NCBI GenBank assembly: GCA_945881915.1
Contig: CAMCVW010000031.1
Location: 1-42,446, forward strand
Length of the DNA: 42,446 nt
Reading direction: 5' to 3'
Origin: Thermoflexus hugenholtzii JAD2
GTDB taxonomy: Bacteria > Chloroflexota > Chloroflexia > Chloroflexales > Roseiflexaceae
The position numbers and the translations under genes were made by a program. Under the pieces are notes generated by a model. It had not been told where the DNA came from. It worked only from the letters and a program-made list of their open reading frames with translations, and did not search any database. Below, one piece after another: positions 25,455 through 34,351 of the stretch; positions within the stretch are counted from its first letter, which is position 1, and each line of letters begins with the position of its first letter.

Positions 25455-26408
25455 ATGGCCTCACCTGGCTCGGTTCGACAATCACAACGCAGATTTGCCT
25501 ATAGTGTCATGACTCCCATCATGCTCTATTTAATGCTATTCAGTTTAATCCCCCTCATATGGGCGATTATTCTGGGCTTCTTCGATTACTCACCAGCACG
25601 GGTAGGGGGCACACTATTTGGATTAGGGGATTCAAATCCTTTTATCGGCATCAAAAATTATGTGGATTTGTTTAGCGATAGTCAACCTGCAACCGTATTT
25701 CGCAAATCAGTTGTCAATACCTTTTTGTTTACGTTTTTGATCGTACCGCTCAACCTCGCCATCACCCTCCCCCTCGCAATTATCATCGAACGCAGTCATA
25801 CGCGGGTCAAAGGTTTTTTCCGGGCAGTTTACTTCTTACCCACCGTTACATCGGCAGTAGCTGTTGCATTGATTTGGGGTGCGATTTACAATCCGCAAGC
25901 AGGATTGCTCAGTGATCTGATTCGCACCATTGGTTTGACCCCGCCCAAAGCGTGGTTGAGTGATCCTCAAGCCTTTGTAATGGGAATCCCCTTGGCAATG
26001 TTAGCCTTGATTGTCGCCCATTTATGGCAAGATTTTGGCTATAATTTGGTTATTTTTATTGCGGCTCTGCAAGGCATTCCGCAAAATTTACGTGATGCGG
26101 CAAAGGTTGATGGTGCCAACGAACAACAAATGTTTTGGTATGTCACGTTACCGTTATTACAACCAACCTTGCTATTTGTCTGTGTAATGACGATTTTGTC
26201 GTCGCTCCAGATGTTTATATTGGCGCAAGTGATGACGAAGGGCGGCCCGCGCGAGCAGACACAGACAATTTTGATGAGTATTTATCAAAACGCGTTTCGT
26301 TACCAAAACATGGGCTGGGCTGCAGCCATGTCGTTTGTATTGTTCGGCATCATTATGGTGTTCACCCTCCTGCAGTTTCGTTTTTTGCGTAGTGATTGGG
26401 AGTACTAA
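25455..26408 (+). CDS. ABC sugar permease (MalF-like, CUT1)
   Basis: 317 residues with six transmembrane segments. The cytoplasmic EAA loop reads AALQGIPQNLRDAAKVDGAN, with the conserved G at the expected distance from the C-terminus. The start is ATG 25455, 9 bp after AAAGGA; the longer frame from 25422 would begin inside the hairpin. A few bases separate it from the second permease. The reading frame is visibly richer in A/T at third positions than the xyl or trp genes, a hint of different history, though not measured. Confidence 0.92.
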   Translation: MASPGSVRQSQRRFAYSVMTPIMLYLMLFSLIPLIWAIILGFFDYSPARVGGTLFGLGDSNPFIGIKNYVDLFSDSQPATVFRKSVVNTFLFTFLIVPLNLAITLPLAIIIERSHTRVKGFFRAVYFLPTVTSAVAVALIWGAIYNPQAGLLSDLIRTIGLTPPKAWLSDPQAFVMGIPLAMLALIVAHLWQDFGYNLVIFIAALQGIPQNLRDAAKVDGANEQQMFWYVTLPLLQPTLLFVCVMTILSSLQMFILAQVMTKGGPREQTQTILMSIYQNAFRYQNMGWAAAMSFVLFGIIMVFTLLQFRFLRSDWEY

Positions 26409-26411
26409 GAT

Positions 26412-27260
26412 ATGGTTGCACAATCACGTACGAACTATTCATATCTCATTGGTGCAGTCCTGCGCTATGCCGTACTCGGAATTGGCTTGAGTGTCACATT
26501 ACTGCCATTTGTGTATGTCATTTTGTCTTCTCTCAAAACTCCTAGTGAGATTATTCAGATTCCACCTACGTTATTCCCCAAAGTACCCACATGGCAAAAC
26601 TACACCACGATTTTCAACGACCCCAAAGTACCCCTCGGGTTGTTTTTCTTTAATTCGAGCTTCGTGGCGATTGCGCGGGTAGCGGTAACCTTGTTTACCA
26701 GTTCCCTCGCCGGGTATATTTTTGCACGCTACGAGTTTGGCGGCAAAGGACTGATGTTTGCCGTTATTATGGCGCAAATCATGATTCCCTTCCAGATGAT
26801 TATGATTCCGCTCTATTTGATCCTCGTCAAATTACAGCTCATCGATACCTTGTGGGGGCTCATCATTCCAGCCATGATAGACGCCTTTGGGATTTTTATG
26901 ATGCGTCAATTCATCGAAGGTATCCCTCGCGAGCTGATTGATGCGGGGAGAATGGACGGTGCAAGCGAGTTCCAAATCTATCGGAGTTTAATTCTCCCTC
27001 AATTAAGTGCACCATTAGCAACATTGGGGATTTTCACCTTTATGGCAACCTGGAACGATTACCTGTGGCCACTCATTGTGATTACCACCCATGAAAAACG
27101 CACGCTCCCACTCCTCCTGACCTGGTATAGCAGTAATCATGGCTCACGCCCCAGCCTTACCATGGCGGCGTCAGTGATTGTGCTCATACCAATTGTATTG
27201 ATTTATATCTTGTTTCAACGGCAGATTGTCGCCAACGCTGCTACCACGGGATTCAAGTAA
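26412..27260 (+). CDS. ABC sugar permease (MalG-like, CUT1)
   Basis: 282 residues with six transmembrane segments. The EAA loop reads [19 protein letters not shown], and the C-terminus [15 protein letters not shown] is standard for the MalG branch (ends in G-x-K). It pairs with the MalF-like permease 3 bp upstream. No ATP-binding subunit is encoded in the operon, so a shared MsmK/UgpC-type ATPase elsewhere in the genome is expected; this is common for CUT1 systems in Gram-positives. Confidence 0.93.
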   Translation: MVAQSRTNYSYLIGAVLRYAVLGIGLSVTLLPFVYVILSSLKTPSEIIQIPPTLFPKVPTWQNYTTIFNDPKVPLGLFFFNSSFVAIARVAVTLFTSSLAGYIFARYEFGGKGLMFAVIMAQIMIPFQMIMIPLYLILVKLQLIDTLWGLIIPAMIDAFGIFMMRQFIEGIPRELIDAGRMDGASEFQIYRSLILPQLSAPLATLGIFTFMATWNDYLWPLIVITTHEKRTLPLLLTWYSSNHGSRPSLTMAASVIVLIPIVLIYILFQRQIVANAATTGFK

Positions 27261-27272
27261 GGAAATACACAA

Positions 27273-28598
27273 ATGGAATGCTATGTTTTAATCGGCGCAG
27301 GCAGTGCCTCTTTTACGCGAGGGTTACTGGCAGATTTGGTGTCGTCGCGACAGGTATGTGAAGTTCGTCTGGTCGATCCCAATCCCGAAGCGTTGCGCAC
27401 TGCTGAACGCCTGGCAACCAAAATGATTGCACAGACCAACGCACCCATCACCCTGCGTGCCAGCACGCAGCGGCGCGAAGTTCTCGTCGGCGCTACCGTC
27501 GTCATCTGTACGGTCGGTGTCGGTGGACGGCGTGCATGGGAACAAGATGTCTTCATCCCGCGGCAATTCGGTATATATATGCCCGTTGGCGACACGGTCG
27601 GACCCGGAGGCAGCTCACGGGCCATCCGGATGATACCGGCCATGGTGGCGATCGCTCAAGACGTTGCCACGCTCTGTCCTACTGCGCTTTTTTTCAATTA
27701 TTCAAACCCGATGGCGCCGATATGTCAGGCGATTACGCAAGCAGTGGGAATTCCCGTGATTGGACTCTGCCATGGGGTGCTCCACGTGATGCACTACCTC
27801 GCCGACACACTCAAACTCCCTTCTGCAACGATGACTGCGCAGTACGCGGGGTATAATCATCTCACCTGGATGACGGCTGTCGAAAGTGCTGGTGTCGACA
27901 TCTTGCCGGTGATGCACGCCTACGCGACGGCACAACGCGACATTCCCGTCACGTCTGCCCATCAAAATCGCTTCTCGTGGGAGTTGTTTGCACTGACGGG
28001 TGCATTCCCTGCAGTTCTCGATCGTCACGTGACGGAATTCTTCCCGCAGTTTTTTCGCTCAGGGCACTATTATGGGATGCGGCTGGGTGTGGATGCGTTT
28101 TCGTTCGAAGGAACAATTGCGGGCGGCGACGCAGAGTTTGCCGCGATGCATACCGATGCACTCGCCGCAGCACCACTGCCCGATCACTTGTTTGCGCGGG
28201 AGTCGGGTGAACACGAGCAAGTTGTCGAGATCGTCAGAACAATCAGAACACAATCTGCTGAGGTATATGCGGTCAATTTGCCGAACACGGGGCAAGTCCC
28301 CAACCTTCCACGCGGGGCGATTGTCGAAGCACCTGCGCAGATGCAAAACGGCGCGTTGACTCCCATCGTGCAGGCGCATCTCGGTATGGATGTGGCAGGC
28401 ATGCTCGCCTCACGCTACGCCTGGGTGAACACGATTGTCGAAGCAGCACTCACCCAAAATCGTGATGCATTTCTGCACGCCTTGATTATTGATGGCTCCG
28501 TCGCGTCGCTCGCAGATGTCAACACCATGGGCGCTGCATTGTGGGAACACACGACGAGTTATATAGACAACACGACAAACGGAAGAGGATCGCTATGA
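27273..28598 (+). CDS. GH4 family glycoside hydrolase (first of two)
   Basis: 441 residues. NAD-binding [12 protein letters not shown] at the N-terminus, then [35 protein letters not shown] and GLCHGV, which supplies the metal-binding Cys and substrate His region. A further His in FFRSGHYYG lies where the second metal ligand is usual. GH4 enzymes open glycosides by NAD-dependent oxidation-elimination at C3, with Mn2+. It is divergent from MelA and LplD types, so specificity is open (alpha-galactoside, alpha-glucoside or glucuronide). A GGAAA lies 10 bp before the ATG. It overlaps the next GH4 gene by 4 bp (ATGA). Confidence 0.87.
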   Translation: MECYVLIGAGSASFTRGLLADLVSSRQVCEVRLVDPNPEALRTAERLATKMIAQTNAPITLRASTQRREVLVGATVVICTVGVGGRRAWEQDVFIPRQFGIYMPVGDTVGPGGSSRAIRMIPAMVAIAQDVATLCPTALFFNYSNPMAPICQAITQAVGIPVIGLCHGVLHVMHYLADTLKLPSATMTAQYAGYNHLTWMTAVESAGVDILPVMHAYATAQRDIPVTSAHQNRFSWELFALTGAFPAVLDRHVTEFFPQFFRSGHYYGMRLGVDAFSFEGTIAGGDAEFAAMHTDALAAAPLPDHLFARESGEHEQVVEIVRTIRTQSAEVYAVNLPNTGQVPNLPRGAIVEAPAQMQNGALTPIVQAHLGMDVAGMLASRYAWVNTIVEAALTQNRDAFLHALIIDGSVASLADVNTMGAALWEHTTSYIDNTTNGRGSL

Positions 28599-29926
28599 CT
28601 CGGATTACCTTCATTGGGGCGGGCAGCATCGGGTTTACGCGTACACTCGTCCGCGACATTTTGACCTTCGATCGCCTCAAAAACGCCGAACTGGTCCTGA
28701 TGGACATCGACCAGGAACGTCTCGAATTCGCCGAAAAATCAGTCCGACGCATTATCGAACTGGGCAAATATCCAGCGACCGTGCGTTCGACCCGCAATCG
28801 CGCAGAGGCCCTTCAAGGCGCAGATGTCGTCATGGTTACCATTTTGGCCGGTGGTGTACAGGTCTGGCGTCACGACATCGAGATTCCCAAAAAATACGGG
28901 ATCGACATCAACGTCGGCGATACCCGTGGACCATCCGGTATCTTCCGCGCGCTGCGGACCATCCCCGAAATGCTGTCCATCGTCAAAGACATGGAGAAGT
29001 ACTGTCCCAACGCGATGATGCTCAACTACACCAACCCAATGGCAATGCTGTGCCGTGCCATGCAGCACGAGTCCAAGATTGCTATCACTGGGTTGTGTCA
29101 CAGCGTCCAAGGCACCTCCGAAATGTTGGCAGAGTGGATCGGTGCACCGTACGAAGAAATCGACTACGTCTGCGCCGGCATCAACCACATGGCCTGGTAC
29201 GTCAAGTACAACTGGAAGGGCCAAGACGCCATTCCCTTGATTCGTAAGGCGATTAACGAACGACCAGAAGTCTACAACGAAGAAATCGTTCGCAACGAGA
29301 TGTTCCTCAACCTGGACTACTACGTCACCGAATCGAGCGGGCACAATTCCGAGTACAACGCGTGGTTCCGCAAGCGTCCAGACCTCATCGAAAAGTACTG
29401 CACCCACGGCACCGGCTGGAACCCCGGTGTGCATGCGTACATTTTGGATGAATACCTGCGCCGCGAAAACGAATGGCGTGAAGATGCCCGTTCGTGGTTC
29501 GACGGCAGCGCCAACCTCAAACTCGACCGCGGACACGAATACGCAGCCTATATCGTCAATGCGCTAGCCGGTGGCGAACCATTCCGCTTCAATGGGAATG
29601 TCCGCAACACCAACCTCATCGCCAATTTGCCGCAGGACGCCTGTGTCGAAGTACCCGTGTTTGTCGACAAAGATGGCCTCCACCCCGTTCACGTCGGCGC
29701 ATTGCCCGCACAGGTCGCCATGCTGACCAACCTATCGGCCCAAATCGAAGAAATGGCTGTCGACGGGGCGTTGACCGGCGATGCCCGCAAAGTCTACCAT
29801 GCAATCCTCAACGATCCATTGACCGCCGCTGTATTGGCTCCCGCCGAGATCAAGACGATGGTCAACGAGATGTTTGCCCAGAACAAAGCATATCTGCCAC
29901 AGTTCATTCACACCGTCGTCAGCTAA
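28595..29926 (+). CDS. melA: GH4 alpha-galactosidase/alpha-glucosidase, MelA-like (second of two)
   Basis: 443 residues. [18 protein letters not shown] (NAD), [11 protein letters not shown]-like block [27 protein letters not shown] (metal Cys and following His), [10 protein letters not shown], and SSGHNSEY with the second metal His. The CHSVQG and GINHMAW blocks are those of MelA-type alpha-galactosidases. The ATG at 28595 overlaps the previous stop. It closes the operon; a strong terminator follows 18 bp later. The substrate need not be melibiose, because many MelA-like proteins act on other alpha-glycosides. Confidence 0.88.
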   Translation: MTRITFIGAGSIGFTRTLVRDILTFDRLKNAELVLMDIDQERLEFAEKSVRRIIELGKYPATVRSTRNRAEALQGADVVMVTILAGGVQVWRHDIEIPKKYGIDINVGDTRGPSGIFRALRTIPEMLSIVKDMEKYCPNAMMLNYTNPMAMLCRAMQHESKIAITGLCHSVQGTSEMLAEWIGAPYEEIDYVCAGINHMAWYVKYNWKGQDAIPLIRKAINERPEVYNEEIVRNEMFLNLDYYVTESSGHNSEYNAWFRKRPDLIEKYCTHGTGWNPGVHAYILDEYLRRENEWREDARSWFDGSANLKLDRGHEYAAYIVNALAGGEPFRFNGNVRNTNLIANLPQDACVEVPVFVDKDGLHPVHVGALPAQVAMLTNLSAQIEEMAVDGALTGDARKVYHAILNDPLTAAVLAPAEIKTMVNEMFAQNKAYLPQFIHTVVS

Positions 29927-29944
29927 GTCAGCAGTACACACCGC

Positions 29945-29981
29945 ACACCCCATTGCACAGACGTGCAGTGGGGTGTTTTTT
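29945..29981 (+). terminator. Rho-independent terminator of the GH4 operon
   Basis: A 14-bp stem (ACACCCCATTGCAC with GTGCAGTGGGGTGT, one G-T pair) has loop AGAC and the run TTTTTT at 29976-29981. Confidence 0.93.
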
Positions 29982-30143
29982 GTCCACCCGGCAGGAAAAG
30001 TCGTGTAACCGGTACATGATGGCGCATGGGGGAAACTCAACGCTGCGAAACACCGCAGTTCCTGCGGTACAGTGCGACAAATCAACGCGCACTCAATACA
30101 TGCGACTGATGGGCAGCTGTCGTAGAGGAATGAGGTCTTGGGT
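29982..30143. other. Spacer, nothing recognised
   Basis: Between the terminator of the GH4 operon and that of the convergent minus-strand operon. No gene, promoter or repeat was recognised. Confidence 0.4.
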
Positions 30144-30176
30144 AAAAAAATACACCTGACCAACGAGTGTCAGGTG
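30144..30176 (-). terminator. Rho-independent terminator of the mutarotase operon
   Basis: On the minus strand the stem CACCTGAC/GTCAGGTG (8 bp, 8-base loop) is followed by TATTTTTTT (the plus strand shows A7 at 30144-30150). It lies about 100 bp past the 30277 stop. Confidence 0.85.
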
Positions 30177-30240
30177 CAGGGTCTGCGTATCCATTTTTGG
30201 GTCACATACACACTGACGATGCCACAGGCGTGGGGAGGAG

Positions 30241-30268
30241 CGCAGCGCCACTGCGCCGTGGCGCTGCG
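30241..30268 (-). other. 11-bp G/C-rich hairpin in the 3' leader of the mutarotase gene
   Basis: CGCAGCGCCAC/GTGGCGCTGCG with a 6-base loop lies between the stop codon and the true terminator. There is no T-tract; it may be a stability element. Confidence 0.5.
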
Positions 30269-30276
30269 TATGCATG

Positions 30277-31368
30277 TCAGAACGACAGACGTCCATCCCG
30301 TCCAACAGCCGTCGGTGTGGTTTTTTCCTGAAAAAGCGATACCGTCAAAAACGTATCGATGCGTTCGCCGGCTGCCAATACCCGCTGATTGCCGCGTGCG
30401 CTCACATCTGCCAATCCGGTGGTGGGGTACCCACACCACGGCTCGAGTGCGAATGCATGGACACGACCCCACCACGGGAACCCGCCGGTGCGGCTGAATT
30501 CGTGCCACTGCCAGACATGCGAAAAGACGCTGGCGTCCCAGGCTACCGCAACGCCCAACGCATGGTGATCGCTATACAAGCTGTACCAGGCAACATCAGA
30601 CGGATAGTCGCTGTGATACAGCACGTCGCTGCCGTGTGCATCAGCATAGGCAGGGACGACACTCGTGTCGAACTCAATTCCATCGGGACCGGCAAGCATC
30701 GGCCAGTTGCCGCGCGCGCCGTTGCACGAGAGACGATTGGGGGTCCCTGCCGGCGCCTCATTGGCTGCGATGGTGCGTGCCGAGGTGGTGATGTGCGCCC
30801 CGTGCAACAAGAACGGCATACCGTAGGCGATGTGATGCCCCCACATGATGTCGATGGCTTCGCCGGCTTCGTTCGTGAACGATTCCTGTAACTGTAGGAC
30901 GGGCGAACTGCCCTCGATGATCATCTCACGCACGATGTGGATCGGTGTGCGAATGCCGCGAACGCTGCAACGGACACGTACACGGGCAGGGGTGTCTTCG
31001 AGCACCATGACATCCCAGGGCAGCAAAGAAACCTCACCGTGCTGTCCATAGGCAGCGCCGCGGTGGGTGTTGGTGGGACCTCCCGAGGGGGCAATCTCTT
31101 GCCAGCCACCCAAGTACGTGTCCATAAAATTCCCCACAGCGCCGGCAACGGAGCCGGTTGCTCGAGCGGGATCATGGATTGCGACGGGGAGACGCAAAAG
31201 TGGGTCGATGTCGGTGGGTTTATGGCGCAACTCGACGATTTCGGCACCGCGGTCGAGCAAAACAGTCACGCGCAGAGTCTCGTTTTCGATGACGAGTGCC
31301 CGCATACCGCGGATTGTCCACTCATCAGATACTCTGCAGCCGTGGGTGTGAATAGACGTCGTTCCCAT
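30277..31368 (-). CDS. Galactose mutarotase-like / aldose 1-epimerase-type protein
   Basis: 363 residues. It has the beta-sandwich look of the aldose 1-epimerase/DUF4432 group: LRVTVLLDRGAEIVEL at the N-terminus, SGGPTNTHRGA, HGEVSLLPWDV, LQLQESFTNEAGEAIDIMWGHH (the conserved 'N.. W.HH' catalytic area), and EPWCGYPTTGLAD near the end. Family members interconvert sugar anomers or bind carbohydrates. A GGAGCAATTACG leader overlaps the M20 gene's stop region, so the two are one operon. It is 29926-adjacent to the GH4 operon but on the opposite strand, and may act on the same sugars. Confidence 0.78.
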   Translation of the reverse strand: MGTTSIHTHGCRVSDEWTIRGMRALVIENETLRVTVLLDRGAEIVELRHKPTDIDPLLRLPVAIHDPARATGSVAGAVGNFMDTYLGGWQEIAPSGGPTNTHRGAAYGQHGEVSLLPWDVMVLEDTPARVRVRCSVRGIRTPIHIVREMIIEGSSPVLQLQESFTNEAGEAIDIMWGHHIAYGMPFLLHGAHITTSARTIAANEAPAGTPNRLSCNGARGNWPMLAGPDGIEFDTSVVPAYADAHGSDVLYHSDYPSDVAWYSLYSDHHALGVAVAWDASVFSHVWQWHEFSRTGGFPWWGRVHAFALEPWCGYPTTGLADVSARGNQRVLAAGERIDTFLTVSLFQEKTTPTAVGRDGRLSF

Positions 31369-31380
31369 CGTAATTGCTCC

Positions 31381-32529
31381 TTATAACGCATCCATAGTCG
31401 ACAGCTGCCACCAATGCCGATACCATGCAGCGGCACGAACCAACTCCGTCCCTGCCACCCACTCATCTTCGGTGTGCGCCTGGGCGATAGACCCCGGGCC
31501 GTAGACGACACAGCAGTGCGGGATATCTCCATAGGCAAAGGCATTTGTTCCGTATGGGGCAGTCGCCACCGAGGTGTCATGGAACGCACAGAGCGATTGA
31601 ATCCACGGGTCATGCGGGTCTTGATAAAAGGCTTCGGCACTGGTCACAAATGTATGCGTAGCAGCGCCGTTTGTCGCGACTGCAGCAAGTGTCAGGAGAT
31701 GTGCGGTCACCTCGTCGACCGATTCACCATCGACCACACGACGATCGATGCCGATGCGGCAGGCATCGGGCACGATATTCATGCCACGGCCGCCGTCGAT
31801 GAGTGAGACTGTCAGCGTGCCATGTCCCAATGCGGCCGGGGCGGTTGTCTGCAAGCGAGCGTGTTCTGCGTTGTAGGACTGTATCAGCGGTACCATCGCA
31901 GCGATTGCATTGACCCCATGGTGCGGTTGCGAGGTGTGCGCGGCAACGCCATGAGTATGCAGCCACAACCGTACCAAACCCGTGTGCCCAATGACCGGAC
32001 GGCATTCGGTCGGTTCGGCGACAATCATGCTCGTGGGCCGCATGCGCCGATTGCGTAACCAGGCAGCCAACGTGATGGCGCCGCTGCCGAGTTCTTCTTC
32101 GTCGACGGTGCAGGCAATCATAATGGTCTGGGTGAGCGGCTTGCCCGTGCGTTGATGGGCTTCGATGACTGCCAGCGCAACCGCCAACGATGCTTTGGTA
32201 TCAACAGCGCCGCGCCCCCAGACGCGTCCGTCGCGGTATTCGCCTCCAAACGGATCAATGGACATCGACTCAACCCCAACGGTGTCGAGGTGGACATCCA
32301 ACAAGGCAACGGACGGATCAGATCCATGCCAAATGGCATACAGATTGTCGCGTTTGGGGAGGACGGGGTCGTAGATGATTTCATCGGCATCGAGATCTTG
32401 AAAGACACGTGCCATGAATGTCACCAGCGCGCTTTCGCCCACGGTCTGCGCACTCGGGCCAACATGACTCGGGTTGACACTGGGGATCTGGACGAGTCGT
32501 TGCAACCAGGCAACAATCTGTGCCTCCAT
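31381..32529 (-). CDS. M20 family metallopeptidase (ArgE/DapE-like deacylase)
   Basis: 382 residues. His80-x-Asp82 in LLDVHLDTVG, Asp110 in GRGAVDTKAS, Glu144-Glu145 in TVDEEELGSG and Glu172 in VAEPTE are the two-metal site. A last His lies in AQAHTEDEW near the C-terminus. The dimerisation lid (about 180-290) is present. It hydrolyses an amide of an N-acyl amino acid or small peptide; true substrate unknown. AGGAAT lies before the ATG. It is 9 bp after the M28-like gene and 12 bp before the mutarotase gene. Confidence 0.9.
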   Translation of the reverse strand: MEAQIVAWLQRLVQIPSVNPSHVGPSAQTVGESALVTFMARVFQDLDADEIIYDPVLPKRDNLYAIWHGSDPSVALLDVHLDTVGVESMSIDPFGGEYRDGRVWGRGAVDTKASLAVALAVIEAHQRTGKPLTQTIMIACTVDEEELGSGAITLAAWLRNRRMRPTSMIVAEPTECRPVIGHTGLVRLWLHTHGVAAHTSQPHHGVNAIAAMVPLIQSYNAEHARLQTTAPAALGHGTLTVSLIDGGRGMNIVPDACRIGIDRRVVDGESVDEVTAHLLTLAAVATNGAATHTFVTSAEAFYQDPHDPWIQSLCAFHDTSVATAPYGTNAFAYGDIPHCCVVYGPGSIAQAHTEDEWVAGTELVRAAAWYRHWWQLSTMDAL

Positions 32530-32538
32530 AGATTATTC

Positions 32539-33774
32539 CTATCTGTGTAATTGGGTCGGCGACAATGCGAGCGCGTCGACGCTCCGTACCATGGTGACGA
32601 CGATATGGACCGCACGTGTCAAAATATGCGCATTCACGGCAGCTGCGGTGTCGTGGGGGCTCCCTTGGAGCGGCACGAGACCCTCGTGATCGAGGCAAGT
32701 GAGTTCGATTGCGCGACATTGTCGGTGCAAAAACGGGCGGATGACGGATTGTTGCCTGGTGAGACGCGGCTCAATGGATGTGTCTGCCTGGAGTTGACTT
32801 GCCATTTCGACGAGGAGCGCGTCGACGGCACGGCCGCGATCATACCCTGTCGTGAGTGCATAGGTGAGGGTACCCCGACCAATCCCTGCGAGACCGATGA
32901 AGAATGTCGACTCAAGGTCAAAGGGGTAGCGCTGCAGCAAATCAATTGCGCCACTATCGAGGGCAGATGCCCCGAGTGCTACAGCCCACACCTCAGTGTG
33001 GGCAAGGTCACTGAGTTCATCGAAGCTTCCTGCGAGTACTGCCAGCGCACCCGCATGGCTGACTGCTCCCGCACTACGCACCGGTCGGCGCTGGACGGCG
33101 TCGCGTATGACCATCACCACATAGTACACCGTGCACAGGACGGACAACCATGCAACAGGGATAGTAACTGCAGCACTCCCAAACAATGCAGGCAGTGGAT
33201 TGAGGATAGACAATACAATCAGGGTGATTTGGATGGTTGCAACGAGCAGATGCGTCCGTGGTTGACCTTGCCGGTACGGTGCTGGGAAGGTATCGAGTGG
33301 AGCACAGAGAACGACGCGACGCATCGTAGAGCGCAGGCTTTTGTGTATTGCCAAGACATTCTGGCTGTGCGCCATCGTCCCGACGGTCGGAGTCCGCGCT
33401 GCGGTGAGCGCATGGAATGCGATTATCGTTCCAATCAGTGCACAGGCGAGTGCAACCCACAATGACACAGAGACAAAACAGGCACAGAGGACACTCGCCA
33501 GTGCCATCGCACGGACTACGGGAACGGTACGCAGGGCAGTTGGGAACGAATCAACCCAAAACCGAACGTCAGCGCGCTTCCACAAGTGGACCATGTACTC
33601 TGCGGCACGAGCCTCGGCGGTGCTCCCCGCAGGACGCCAGCCGATGTCGGTGCTGATTGCTCTGACAATATCAAATAACGGCAATCGATGTCGTCCATTT
33701 GTCGTCTGACGTTGTGGCATTAGAGCCAACAACGCTGCAAGCAGGTCATCTGGGTTGTGTGCTTCCTCAGACAT
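32539..33774 (-). CDS. Membrane protein with a metal-site-less M28 peptidase-like domain
   Basis: 411 residues. The N-terminal GSTAEARAAEYMVHLWKRA and the VVLCAPLDTFP strand follow the M28 plan (G..AE..A..YI; VVLGAHLDS). But the first metal His is Pro, and the second region HAGALAVLAGSFDEL lacks the Asp. Later VWAVALGASALDSGAIDLL replaces the Glu-Glu pair. Two hydrophobic pairs (about 88-125 and 176-215) insert membrane helices into the fold. It is most likely an inactive M28-like membrane protein, perhaps a chaperone or sensor for the M20 peptidase encoded 9 bp downstream. Poor ribosome site. The plus-strand 304-residue frame over it is a shadow. Confidence 0.65.
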   Translation of the reverse strand: MSEEAHNPDDLLAALLALMPQRQTTNGRHRLPLFDIVRAISTDIGWRPAGSTAEARAAEYMVHLWKRADVRFWVDSFPTALRTVPVVRAMALASVLCACFVSVSLWVALACALIGTIIAFHALTAARTPTVGTMAHSQNVLAIHKSLRSTMRRVVLCAPLDTFPAPYRQGQPRTHLLVATIQITLIVLSILNPLPALFGSAAVTIPVAWLSVLCTVYYVVMVIRDAVQRRPVRSAGAVSHAGALAVLAGSFDELSDLAHTEVWAVALGASALDSGAIDLLQRYPFDLESTFFIGLAGIGRGTLTYALTTGYDRGRAVDALLVEMASQLQADTSIEPRLTRQQSVIRPFLHRQCRAIELTCLDHEGLVPLQGSPHDTAAAVNAHILTRAVHIVVTMVRSVDALALSPTQLHR

Positions 33775-33955
33775 ACCAATACCGTTCTGTCTGTAATACT
33801 ACGTTGTATAGTACCATAGCGTAGTAAATTACGATATAGTTGATTGACATCATCTAAATATGATGATTACAGTTACGTGACAACACCCGTCATGGCTTGT
33901 GTGTGCATGGTGCGTACTATACTATATGGTACATATAACGAATGCGAGGCGCTAT
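33775..33955. other. Divergent spacer with promoter candidates
   Basis: Contains TTGACA (33844-33849) with TACAGT 18 bp later, and TATACT (33918-33923) nearer the LPNTG gene. A 6-bp dyad CATCAT/ATGATG lies at 33848-33865. The spacer is A/T rich with repeated ACTATA/TATAGT words. The frame beginning at 33899 does not look protein-like before 33956. Confidence 0.4.
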
Positions 33956-34351
33956 ATGACTCGTCAAATCATGGCCATACTTATCGTCGTGGCTATCATT
34001 GCAGTCATCGTACGTGTGCTTTCACAATCGAGTACCGCACTCGCCGATTTCGGCGCATTGATATTGCCTTCGACGCCTACTCCGACAAGTGCATTGCATG
34101 TACGCGCCCCGGATGACAATTCGCTTCCGACTGCACTGCCTGAATCCTTGAACATTGCCGTCGCAGCAACCGTGCAAGCCGCAACTCCTCAGCCGGTACG
34201 TATCCCTGGCAGCACGAGTCGACCACTGGTGTTGCCGAACACGGGAGTTCTGGATGGCTCGGGCTGGCCCGCACAAATCCCGTTTGTCGCATTCATTACC
34301 GTCATTTGCAGTATCACTATTGCTGGTTTTTGGTTTGGGAGGAACAGATAA
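33956..34351 (+). CDS. Small LPNTG-anchored surface protein (sortase substrate)
   Basis: 131 residues. N-terminal signal/anchor at about 5-22, with STALA-D a plausible signal peptidase site near 30. The middle is Pro/Thr/Ser rich (PSTPTPTS...). LPNTG at 93-97 is followed by a spacer, a hydrophobic stretch at 109-127 and the basic end GRNR: a textbook cell-wall sorting signal. The mature anchored part would be only about 65 residues. GAGG lies 8 bp before the ATG. Its stop overlaps the sortase start (TAATG at 34349-34353). I do not recognise the passenger part. Confidence 0.85.
   Translation: MTRQIMAILIVVAIIAVIVRVLSQSSTALADFGALILPSTPTPTSALHVRAPDDNSLPTALPESLNIAVAATVQAATPQPVRIPGSTSRPLVLPNTGVLDGSGWPAQIPFVAFITVICSITIAGFWFGRNR

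Noticed and set aside
28739-29536. 265-residue minus-strand frame
   Set aside because: Antisense to the MelA-like gene, which has clear GH4 motifs; Val/Asp/His-rich shadow.
21224-29926. Genomic island with integrase or attachment site
   Set aside because: The operon begins near a tRNA-Glu and looks richer in A+T, but no integrase, no tRNA 3'-end duplication and no flanking repeat were found in the window.
32551-33465. 304-residue plus-strand frame with many Cys and His
   Set aside because: Antisense to the M28-like membrane protein, which has membrane helices and M28 landmarks in an operon.
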